Positions 20,104 through 28,878 of a DNA stretch of 42,880 bases are shown piece after piece. The position numbers and the translations under genes are program-made. Source of the stretch: CAJBLF01 sp964613015. GTDB lineage: Bacteria > Patescibacteriota > Gracilibacteria > Absconditabacterales > Absconditicoccaceae. The stretch lies in NCBI GenBank assembly GCA_964613015.1, contig CAZTFP010000013.1, positions 1-42,880 of the forward strand, given 5' to 3'. Every line of letters begins with the position of its first letter. Positions within the stretch are counted from its first letter, which is position 1. Below the pieces are notes generated by a model. The model ran no database searches. It saw only the letters and a program-made list of their open reading frames with translations, and was not told the DNA's origin.

Positions 20104-20892
20104 ATGAAAAAATATGGTCGATTTATTTTAATAATTAGTTTCTGTGGTATTTCTTTAGCAAATAATACAGAAAAGATAGAAGAAACTAATACAAAATCAG
20201 TCCCTACACAGACCATTATTCAAAATATAAATCCAATATCAGATTCTACGAAGGATTTAAACGATATACAACTTAGTTTCTGTAATGATACTGTCTCAAA
20301 AGTAACCACACCTGCTTTATCACTAAATATGAGACCATGACAAAAAAAAGAAATTTGTATGGTTCTTTCAAATAATTGAGATAAAACATTGAATATATTG
20401 CTTTGATTTTCATATTGAACCTTGAATAAAGATGGGACTATAATGTGTGATGCAGATATGAGTAATAATAATACATTTTCCAAATATATAACACAAAATT
20501 CAACCACATGAATAATAGTGGCTGCGCATAAAAATGTTATAAAAAAAGTTAATTATGTTGCGTCCAAATATAAAAGTGGTATAATGTTTTGATGTGCAGC
20601 ATATAAAATCAATAAAAAAGAATCAATTGAAACAGGTAAAATGTTTTTGATAATCGTACGTAAAAGTGCTCCTATAAGTATTAATATTAGATGACCTATC
20701 TATCAATTTTGACGACGAGATGACTTGAAGAACGATACAATTAAAAACCCAAGTATACTAAAGATTATAATTAGTATATTAGGTATTTTACTCATTATAA
20801 ACATATTCAATACAACTAAAAAATGTAATGTACAAAATAAAAAAAAAGATAAAATACAAAAACACAAATCTGTCGAGGAAATTAAAAAATAA
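20104..20892 (+). CDS. membrane-anchored partner protein, module 1
   Basis: 262 aa. Signal peptide MKKYGRFILIISFCGISLA, an extracytoplasmic domain with four Cys in positions shared with 23059-23850, a juxtamembrane motif FGWWDDLK (residues 202-209; Gly is TGA, both Trp are CGA), one membrane helix (about 218-236) and a Lys-rich cytoplasmic tail. The first domain resembles the N-terminal domain of its neighbour (RPGQKKEICMVLSNNG against KEKKICLYVSNEG). It starts 27 bp after the first gene of the pair, so they should be co-transcribed. Function unknown; likely a surface complex component. Confidence 0.75.
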
Positions 20893-20963
20893 ATTACAAA
20901 AAAACCAAAACATTTAGTCTTGATTTTTGTGATATGTTTGTTTATATACATATCATATATGCT

Positions 20964-21018
20964 GATATATTATATAGTCTAGGACTGTACAAAACGGGGA
21001 GTTTTGTGTTCTAGACTA
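20964..21018. repeat. left inverted-repeat element with nested hairpin (copy D)
   Basis: Outer arms TAGTCTAG (20975-20982) and CTAGACTA (21011-21018), inner stem ACAAAAC/GTTTTGT read on the minus strand. Compared with copy A the inner stem has changed G-U to A-U and the loop differs, while pairing is kept. It follows the stop of gene D. Confidence 0.82.
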
Positions 21019-21038
21019 ATTTTTTTATTGATTAAAAC

Positions 21039-21620
21039 TTAGAAAGGCATATTCAAAACAAGTGTTCCTGTATAAGTACCAACTGCTTGATGAGCATCGA
21101 TATGAACAGCCAAGTTTACTGAAGTAGAATCTATTGTACAAATATCTCCAATGTTTCAAGATTTGTGAAGGATTGTTCCAGGAGTAGTACCAATTATTCC
21201 CCAAGTATTTAGGTTTGTACCAGTTGTACAAGAACCAGCAGTTACTTGATTTGTTGCAGCTACCATAGATACGTTATTTGCAGGAATATCATGCAAAGCA
21301 CTTACACCATCTTTAAGCGTACCACTAGCTTGCATAGTCATAGTCCAATCAGAGAGTCCTTCAGTATCTTTACATGAAAACAAAGTAGATGCGCCTGCTC
21401 CTGAGAAAGTATCACCAGTCATATCATATGCAGCATATTGAGATTGATGTGCACCAATATATAATGAAGTACCATATCGACATTGACCAGAAGTTACAGT
21501 AATATCTAATGATACATTACCAGCAACTGGAGCTGCTGCAGCATTTGTTTGATTAGATAATAATAGTAAAGAAGCAATAAGTGCAAGACTTAAAGCACCA
21601 ATTTTCATAACATTTTTCAT
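21039..21620 (-). CDS. small secreted surface subunit D
   Basis: 193-aa exported protein. Signal peptide MKNVMKIGALSLALIASLLL, almost that of A/B, with cleavage near residue 28. The mature part shares QCRYGTSLYIG (compare CTFGTSLDLG), TNQVTAGSCTTG and the C-terminal GTYTGTLVLNMPF, but is otherwise divergent. One Gly before NIGDIC is TGA. It has the same promoter type, a 5' inverted-repeat element and a 3' hairpin, making it the second complete cassette. Divergent from module 2. Confidence 0.85.
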
Positions 21621-21674
21621 TTGTGTTGTAGTATAAAATATAAAATTTCTGAAACTCTTACAAGCATCAAAAAA

Positions 21675-21696
21675 GTCCTAGACCATATAATATATC
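21675..21696. repeat. right inverted-repeat element (copy D)
   Basis: Inverse complement of 20964-20985 with one mismatch, located in the 5' leader of gene D, matching the arrangement at gene A. Confidence 0.85.
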
Positions 21697-21744
21697 ATAT
21701 TTTGACTATGTTAATGAACAATATATTTCTTCATGTGTGGTTAA

Positions 21745-21772
21745 AGTATACTTAGATTTTTTTTTTTGTCAA
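21745..21772 (-). promoter_or_regulatory. promoter of subunit gene D
   Basis: Minus strand TTGACA (21767-21772), 16-bp spacer, TATACT (21745-21750). Surrounding bases are recognisably homologous to the gene A promoter region (TTGTCAAAT...GGAGGACTTTTTT against TTGTCAAATATTAGAAGACTTTTTT, plus strand). The rest of 21621-22019 must also hold the module 2 promoter, which I cannot pinpoint. Confidence 0.82.
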
Positions 21773-22019
21773 ATTTTGGAGGACTTTTTTGTTTAGTTAC
21801 AATCAACTAGTAAGTGCAATTTAAAAAAAGTAATAAATATTAAAAATAAAGTAATATATGTCAATTGATTATATATAAAAATATTTATTTTATATATCTA
21901 TCACATGGTAAAAAAAAGAAAAAACCAGAGGAAATATATCAATAGTTCTTGTATCGGAGATATAGATGAGTATCAATGTCGATGATTTATACCTTTTATA
22001 TATTAATGGTAAATAAAAA

Positions 22020-23024
22020 ATGAATAAAAAGGTTCTTTTATTGTCGTTAGTTTTTTTGTCCGGTATCTTTTGATTAGTAGTAAACACATCGTATGCTCAG
22101 TATACTGAAGCTGATATGCGTGCTGTTACGGTAAGATTTTGTAGTGAAACATGAGCATCAACACATGATGGTGTTTATTCAGTAGAACCAGGAAAAGATG
22201 CAAGTATACGTTTGTGTGTCTTTAATGCATGAGACAAAGAAGTGTCATTTGATTATGGATTTAGTGAGTCAGGGATTTGAAATGGTCGTTATTGTCAGGC
22301 TAATAATGGGACGGGAAATAAATTTAGTGTACTTATCCCTTCAACAAAACCAAGAACAATAACCATATGACCTATGACAGGACAAATCATAGAGGAAAAA
22401 ATAGTAATACCACCAGGGATGAGCTGATTACAATTAGGATGTATATGATATAATCTATGAGTGCCTGAAAACAAACTTGTATGATGAATGTTCGCTCTCA
22501 AAATACGTAAAGTATGATATATAGATATTATGATAGGATGAGAATCTGCAGTCAAAAGCAGTATAAAAGTATTAGATACTACAGGAGGTGTTTTTTCTAC
22601 AAATAAAAAGGTGAAAGCAGAGGTAGATGCTCAAAATAGATTGAAAGTGAGCTTTCTTATAGAAAACGCAGGAAATATTAGTCAAAATATAACTATCACA
22701 GGTACGATAAACAATATGTTGGGATTTGAAAAGACTTTTTCTATTACTACAAAACAAGTAGCTCCTGGAAGTACAAATGAACTTAATGGAGATGTGGGTA
22801 TTTTGCCAGTATATAAATGATTATATAGTATAAGTTTTAATATACAAAACGATCCTCAATTTATGTTTCCTATTACCAACGAAAAACTTAAACAACCATG
22901 ATATATGTCTGATACTGCTAATATATTTATATTTTCTCGAATACGAATCGTGGTATTGATAGTTCTATTATTGATACTTTACAAATTATTTGTGCCTAGA
23001 AGATCAAAAACAGCAACAGTATAA
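22020..23024 (+). CDS. membrane-anchored WxL-partner-like protein, module 2
   Basis: 334 aa, paralogue of 19039-20076. Signal peptide (residues about 1-27, ending TSYAQ), two extracytoplasmic beta-rich domains, C-terminal helix (about 302-322, IFIFSWIWIVVLIVLLL, with both Trp as CGA) and a basic end (RRSK). Motifs: YSVEPGKDASIRLCVFNAGD, IPPGMSGLQLGC, GGMFALKI, GGVFSTNKKVKAEVDA. N-A-G-D followed by a later GGMF is what makes it look like DUF916-type domains. More than 15 Gly are TGA, so the frame is invisible under the standard code. Divergent from subunit gene D across about 400 bp. Confidence 0.77.
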
Positions 23025-23058
23025 TTATATTTTTATATAGTAATATTTAAAAGATATC

Positions 23059-23850
23059 ATGAAAAAATATTTTTTATCTATTCTGTGTATTGGATTTTTT
23101 GGTATGTCTTTTGCTCAGGATACAAATATTTCTTGAAATGTAGCACAAAATATAGTGAAACCAGGAGAAATAAAAATAATTACTCAGGATTTATGATCAG
23201 ACAATATGACTGATTTGCAGAATATACAATCTAGATTCTGTGATGATAACAAGGTAACTAAAGATTTGAAAATGGTTATTAGACCATGACAAAGAAAAGA
23301 AATTTGTATAGCATTTGCAAATAAATCAGATAAATCAGTAAATATATCGTTTTGATTTTCAGAAGGGACATTCGGAGAAAAATGACCAAATTGTCTGCTT
23401 GATATGAGTACAACAAACGATTTTTCAAAACATATTATACATAATACACTAACAGGGATTACTATTTCTGCTAGTGGAACTGTCATAGAAAAATTTACAT
23501 ATTTAGCACCTAGAAGTGCTAGTGGAAATATATTTGGATGTTTTGGATATCAAATAAATCAACCAGAAACAATAAAAGAAGGGAATATGTTTTTGATAGT
23601 ACCACGTAAGGTATGATATATATATATAAACATACTATGATCAGTATACTACTTCTGACGACGAGATGACATGAAAGATGTATATGCTAGTAACAAATCA
23701 ATGATTTTGAAAGTTCTTATAGGTATCCTTGCTGTTTGGCTTATCATAAGTATAGCTCAAACAAGTAAGAAAAACAAAAAAGAACAAACAAACACGAAAA
23801 AAGAAAATAAAGAAACCAAAGAGCAACCGATACATCACAAGAAGAAATAA
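23059..23850 (+). CDS. membrane-anchored partner protein, module 2
   Basis: 263 aa, paralogue of 20104-20892. Signal peptide MKKYFLSILCIGFFGMSFA, extracytoplasmic domain with RPGQRKEICIAFANKSDK, juxtamembrane FGWWDDMK (residues 199-206), one helix (about 215-235) and a long Lys/Glu/Thr-rich cytoplasmic tail. Starts 34 bp after its partner gene; the pair ends in a strong terminator. The invariant FGWWDD next to the membrane in both paralogues suggests a contact site with the neighbouring anchored protein, which is inference. Confidence 0.77.
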
Positions 23851-23864
23851 GTAAAAAAGAAATT

Positions 23865-23889
23865 ACCCTACGCAAGTAGGGTTTTTTTA
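23865..23889 (+). terminator. terminator after module 2
   Basis: Stem ACCCTAC / GTAGGGT with a GCAA tetraloop, followed by seven T. Confidence 0.92.
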
Positions 23890-23977
23890 AAGTAAAATAA
23901 TTATCCATACATAAATTTCATTGAAAAGATAAGCAAGAAAAGTACATTCTGATTATCTTTATTCCTTTCCCAAATAC

Positions 23978-24259
23978 ATGACACGAATAACCATACTACT
24001 TCGATATATAATCATCATTAACCTTATTACCTTTATCGTACGATGAGTAGATAAATATAAGGCTACTGCGCAGAAACGAAGAGTTGCAGAGAAAAATTTA
24101 CTTCGACTTACAGGACTTGGATGACGATTGGGAGCAATACTTGGTATGCAAACATTTCGCCACAAAACCATCAAAGGCAAATTTCTCAACAAGTTTCGAT
24201 TGATTGCTGGTGTATGGATTGTAATTGTACTAGTAGTGTTATTTAATATAAAATTCTAA
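23978..24259 (+). CDS. DUF1294 membrane protein
   Basis: 93-aa inner-membrane protein. First helix at the N-terminus, then the family segment DKYKATAQKRRVAEKNLLRL, GLGGRLGAILGMQTFRHKT and a last hydrophobic helix before NIKF. The RHKT motif and the D-K near the start are typical of DUF1294, a family of unknown function. Two Gly are TGA. It lies 35 bp before mutY in the same orientation. Confidence 0.85.
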
Positions 24260-24294
24260 TATATTTGTTTTCACTTACATAATATTTGGTATTT

Positions 24295-25104
24295 ATGATA
24301 AATATTCAGGAAACACAAAGAAATATTTTAGATCGATATGAAAAACACGGAAGGTCTTTACCTCGAAGAGAAACAAAGGATCCATATGCGATTCATATAT
24401 CTGAAGTTATGTTACAGCAAACCCAAGTAGATAGAGTGATACCATATTTTCATCAACGAATGAAAGATTTTCCTGACTATATAACCTTGGCGCAAGCTTC
24501 GAAAACAGATTTACTCAGTCATCGATCAGGACTAGGATTCAATAGTAGAGTACTTAGATTACAAACATGCGCACAAACCATAGTTGAAAAATGGAAAGAT
24601 AGAGAATGGAAAGATGGACTATTACCAAAAGATAGAGAAATATTACAAAAATTGCCAGGAATAGGCCCCTATACATCAGCAGCCATTATGGCATTTTCTC
24701 GAAACCTATCGATTCCTGTGATTGACACCAATATCAGAAGAGTACTAATCTTTTTGTTTAAACTACCTGAAACTATTACTGCTAAAGCACTTGAAACATT
24801 TGCTGAAACTGTGATTCCATTATGAAAATCTCGTGATTGGCATAATGCACTCATGGATCAATGAGCACTACTTCTCACTGCTCGTAAAACAAAGATAAAG
24901 CCACTTTCCAAACAATCTAAATTCGAATGATCTGATAGACAAGTTCGTTGATGGACTATGAAACAACTCGTAAAACATTGAATATTAGATATAAAAGCTA
25001 TAGAAGAGGAGTTCCCGCACAAAGAAGTAATAAAAATAGTCAAGGAATTGCAGGAAGAAGGTTTGATTCAGATAAAAAAATGAATAGTATCAATTTCGGA
25101 TTAA
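24295..25104 (+). CDS. mutY: A/G-specific adenine glycosylase without Fe-S cysteines
   Basis: 269-aa HhH-GPD DNA glycosylase that removes A opposite 8-oxoG. Catalytic Glu37 (SEVMLQQTQV), helix-hairpin-helix LPGIGPYTSAAI (120-131), and Asp144 in PVIDTN. W14, W24, W55, W77 and W136 are CGA; W24 gives the invariant LPWR and W77 the W-x-GLG motif, whereas R20 is AGG. After DQGALLLTARK the family usually has a C-x6-C-x2-C-x5-C cluster; here no Cys is present, and the C-terminal NUDIX-like domain is missing too. A short winged end (FEGSDRQVRG) remains. ATG chosen at 24295 over an upstream TTG. Confidence 0.9.
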
Positions 25105-25213
25105 AAAAAACCCGTCCAAGCCAAAAGACTGACGGGGGTTCCGCTCATTAGAGACGAAAGCAATTGGTGTTCCAACCACATCTGAATATAGTCATTGTGG
25201 CTCATAACCGTTC
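25103..25213 (-). ncRNA. candidate structured RNA with terminator
   Basis: On the minus strand a possible promoter (TTGCAA, 16-bp spacer, TATCTT) precedes a segment of about 110 nt. It can fold as a closing GGTT/AACC helix, an inner CCACA/TGTGG hairpin and a TTGG-AACA-CCAA hairpin, then ends in CCCGTC/GACGGG (25131-25136 with 25111-25116) and eight T. The T tract exists only on this strand, so the hairpin is not simply the mutY terminator. I recognise no known RNA family in it. Confidence 0.45.
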
Positions 25214-25251
25214 AGTGAAGATATATATTTATTTTTTCTTTGCAAGTTATT

Positions 25252-25920
25252 ATGCTCTATTTCATCCCGACACCTATTGGAAATAAAGACGATATAACCG
25301 TTCGTGCTATCAAGCTTTTTCAGTCGCTTGAATTCTTTGTCTGTGAGGATACGAGGACGACGATGAAACTTATGAAGATGTATGATATCCCGTATAAAGA
25401 TAAAACATTTCTTTCCCTCACAAGCTTCACTTCAAATAATCAATTGGCTCGTTATGTCGATATTCTCAAGGCGAGCGATATAGGTCTTGTCTCTGAAGCA
25501 GGAACGCCAGGACTTTCCGATCCAGGAAAATCTATGATTCAACTATGCAACGAACACGATATTCCCTATACGATTTTGCCAGGAGCTAATGCACTTGTCC
25601 CAGCAGTGGTTGCAGCGGGATTTGATACGTCAGAATTTATCTACTTAGGATTTCTTCCTACCAAGAAAGGAAGACAAACTAAAATCAAAGAAATTTTACA
25701 ATCAAAAATACCCGTATTCGTATATGAATCTGTGCATAGAATGGAAAAATTATTAAAAGAACTTTCTCAGGCAGGATTCACGGGACAAATTTCTATCGCG
25801 AGAGAAGTGAGTAAGATGTTCGAACAACATTTCACCGGAACAGTAGAGGAGGCTTTGCACATGATCACAACAAAAAAACTCCCCATCAAAGGAGAGTTTG
25901 TAGTAGGGATACAATCATAA
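25252..25920 (+). CDS. rsmI: 16S rRNA C1402 2'-O-methyltransferase (RsmI)
   Basis: 222-aa SAM-dependent tetrapyrrole-methylase-fold enzyme acting on 16S rRNA near the decoding site. Motifs: LYFIPTPIGNKDDIT at the N-terminus, EDTRTTMKLM, GLVSEAGTPGLSDPG, LPGANALVPA and a C-terminal KGEFVVGI strand. It lacks the ~50-residue C-terminal extension of longer RsmI proteins. The family position GxPxxSDPG is kept. Genuine Arg in EDTR is AGG. Start is the ATG at 25252. It ends 4 bp from the stop of a convergent gene. Confidence 0.93.
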   Translation: MLYFIPTPIGNKDDITVRAIKLFQSLEFFVCEDTRTTMKLMKMYDIPYKDKTFLSLTSFTSNNQLARYVDILKASDIGLVSEAGTPGLSDPGKSMIQLCNEHDIPYTILPGANALVPAVVAAGFDTSEFIYLGFLPTKKGRQTKIKEILQSKIPVFVYESVHRMEKLLKELSQAGFTGQISIAREVSKMFEQHFTGTVEEALHMITTKKLPIKGEFVVGIQS

Positions 25921-25924
25921 AATA

Positions 25925-27373
25925 TTAGTGAGAAGATATATGAACAGAGATACTATCAGGGATAATGTTCCCAGAAATAGTTTTTCCTCATTGGGTAACA
26001 ACATCATCTTCATGAATAGCAGGGCAGTTGGATGCCTTGTTTTTGTTAAATTCTTCTACAACAATTTTTTTGAGTTCTCTATTACTAGTGACTCATTTTG
26101 GAGTCCTAAACTTATATACGTGTTCATATTTTTTGTTTAATCAGGTATAGGTAAATCATGTGGTATTTAGATTTTTGTTATCATAATAAATGATTTCTTT
26201 ATTCATAAGCTTAGTAGCATAAGTGAAATTTGGCTGCAGTTTTTGAATATAAGTAGAAGATCAGTTATATCTAGTCCCCACATCTCTGATATTATTGGAA
26301 GTAAGAGGGAATATTTTATTAATGTGTCCATTAGTTTTTTCTATCCGATAGGCAAGGAAAAGTTTAGCAGCATTTTTTGGATGATAACATTGTCATTCAG
26401 TGAGTCATAATTTTAACCTTGCCTTCAATCCAGGTCCTGCGGTTTTTCTATCAGAGTTTTTTTCCATTAAGATATGGAAATAGGTGAAAGAAAATGCCTT
26501 GAACGCTGGCTCTCGACGATGAAGCTCTACATCACCAAGTGGTTGGACAAAATTGGTATATTCTTCTGCAGTTTCACTTCTTGCAAACGCCAACATACTA
26601 GCAACGATTGATTTTTCATCAGTATGGTGCAATAATCCCTTGATATCATTAGCATAAGGAGAACTATCTTGTATCATTTCATGGAGTGCATCATAACAAT
26701 AGTTAGCAAAGTCTTGAGGAGAAATCTCTCTTACTTTATTATCAAGAGGAATAGGGATAAACATACCTGGTTTGATGCTTTCTTTGGGAACGTTAAAAGA
26801 TTTAGTTTTATTTCCAGGTTTTGAACGATCATATTCATCACCATTGAGATAGGAAAATTCAGGAATTTTACTCAGTTTATTGCGCATCTTGTTATAATCT
26901 CCTACATGAGTGACTGTTGTATGAGCTATTTTTATTTTTTTGGTACTTGTTTTCTTTCCATGTTTTACCTTGGTGGTTTTTCGTGTATAGATCGTATTCT
27001 TTTGTTCTGTAATATCTTCAGATTGAACGATATAGAAAACCAATCCCGCATCACGGATGATACGTACGCCAGGGGCAAGGGTCTCTTTTTTCAATGGAAG
27101 ATTTTTGGTAGAATAGTCTTTATTGTCATCCCAAAAAGCAAGATGGTGATGTTCAAAAGGATATCATTTAAGATCTTTTACTTGTTCTATTTTAATAGCA
27201 TCTTTGTCTTTAAATATCTCATGTACAACAAAAGTTCATGCACCAGCCAAAGCCAATACGAGTGCTGCTTGTACAGATTTTTTTTTGAGAAAATCTTTTA
27301 CCTTATTGTCTTTGTTGTTGGTATCGTTGGATCATGTATTGTTTTTGTAGTTTTGATAATTGTTTGATCACAT
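25925..27373 (-). CDS. membrane-anchored envelope protein, unknown
   Basis: 482 aa. A short Asn/Lys-rich N-terminus (MGSNNYQNYKNNTG), a membrane helix at about 37-55 (SVQAALVLALAGAGTFVV), then a large extracytoplasmic part. That part contains HHHLAFWDDNKD, PGVRIIRDAGLVFYIVQ, a segment SIKPGMFIPIPL, and a conserved-looking stretch MLAFARSETAEEYTNF ... ELHRWEPAFKAFSFTYFHIL. The mixture suggests a cell-wall-acting or binding enzyme, but no catalytic motif can be named. TGA codes Gly at residue 2 and many other sites. The ATG at 27373 is supported by the membrane helix that would otherwise be lost. Confidence 0.7.
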
Positions 27374-27526
27374 ACATATTTATTGAAAAACTAAAGGAAT
27401 TATATACAATTATATATAGAATTATTTGTTTGTCAAAATTTCACTACTTTCGATTTTAATATTCATATCTAACATTTACTTCACTAGATTTTAGATACAT
27501 CAAACTTTAGCCATATATAAACTTTG

Positions 27527-28549
27527 ATGAAAAAAAAATTAATAGTTCGAGGAATTATGATATGTATTGTCATTATTGGACTTGTGCTCTGAGATGTACA
27601 AATTCAGATGGGCATAACTTCACCACAAGCAAGCACAAAAAGTATTCATACACAATTGACTAAATTACAGAATATCAGCTGATTATTTTATCGTTCACCA
27701 GGAGAGAGTTTTAGTAGGGAATTAGCTAGCTTCTCAGCTACTAAACATACTATAGATCTACGAACCTACGAATTCACCCAAAAAGACTTCAAAACCACCT
27801 TAAAGAAATTGGCTGCAAGTGGTGTACATATAAGGATAATCGTTGAAGATAATAAATTCCAACAATTTCAAAACACACTCAAAGTATTGAGTCAGTATTA
27901 TTCTTGATATAAAAATATTCAGCTCAAGTCCGATAAGCAGATGGGAACAGAATATGTACACGCCAAAGTCAATTTGCTAGATAGTGGATTTATCATCCAG
28001 ACAGCAAATCTCACACAAAGTTCATTTACCAGCAATCGTGAGCACTTTTTCCAAAGCTTTGATACGTGAATCCTAGCAAGTTTGCATACACTCTTTGATA
28101 AAGATTGGAAAGGAGAAAAAATCACTATAAAAGATATTCATCCCAATCTCGTAATCTGTAATATCAACTGCAGAGGAGTCATAGAACAATTATTAAGTTC
28201 AGCTAAGGAGTCTATTATTATCCAGACACAATATATCACCGATGATGCCTTACGAGCCATACTCAAAACCAAGAAATCGCTTCCTGAATGTAAACTTCTT
28301 GTAGCCAATACCATTGATAATGATGAGCTTTTGAGCTTTTTTGGCCCTACGTATGCAAGAAAATTTAAACAATATTATAATCATACCAAAATGATCCTCG
28401 TAGATCACAAAACATTATTGTTGTGAAGTATGAATCTCTCAGCGACTTCTCTAGATAAAAATAGAGAAATCTGAATCATACTTCTCGATCCGACCATCAT
28501 CAAAACCTTTATTACACAATTTCAGAAAGATCGAGAAATAAGTAAGTAA
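27527..28549 (+). CDS. phospholipase D-like protein, membrane-anchored
   Basis: 340 aa with a signal/anchor at about 4-22. Two HKD half-sites: VHAKVNLLD (His145, Lys147) followed by TANLTQSSF, and NHTKMILVD (His286, Lys288) followed by GSMNLSATS. That is the bilobal PLD superfamily arrangement used by phospholipases, cardiolipin synthases and some nucleases; the substrate cannot be told. The final QKDWEIS has Trp as CGA, as usual for the family end. Divergent from the 25925-27373 gene over about 150 bp. Confidence 0.87.
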
Positions 28550-28596
28550 GATTTTTATATAAGTATTTAATGTTCTGATAGCATTATTTTTTTAAT

Positions 28597-28796
28597 CGCT
28601 CCGCTAGGATTACTTTTGGCATTGACCCAAAAGTAATCAAAAACTCTAGCCAGATGCAAAACTCAGAATAAATACTTTATATATACATAATCTACCAACT
28701 CGCCTCAAACCCCGCTAGGCGGGTCCCCATTTCGGCTCGTTTTACTCTAATTCTTCATCTATATATCGTTCACTTTCTCGTGGCGTGCATCTGGCG
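28597..28796. repeat. dispersed ~200-bp repeat, copy 1
   Basis: Starts CGCTCCGCTAGGAT and ends CGTGGCGTGCATCTGGCG, with a conserved core ACTCGCCTCAAACCCC ... GGGTCCCCATTTCGGCTCG. Contains the palindromes GATTACTTTTGG/CCAAAAGTAATC and CCCGC/GCGGG. The GC-rich core stands out from the flanks. No gene lies in 28550-28878. Confidence 0.8.
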
Positions 28797-28878
28797 TATG
28801 TCTTATAGTTGGTTTTTTGCAAAATAAAAAATTCTGGATATACTTATAAGGACCAGTTTTATTTATGGTGCATAAGAA

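Noticed and set aside
16497..21696. Integron-like attC sites and gene cassettes
   Set aside because: The hairpins lack attC core sites, each gene has its own promoter, and no integrase is present.
26906..27367. Long plus-strand frame with many Phe and Ile
   Set aside because: It is antisense to the 25925-27373 gene, which has a membrane helix and consistent Gly/Trp recoding.
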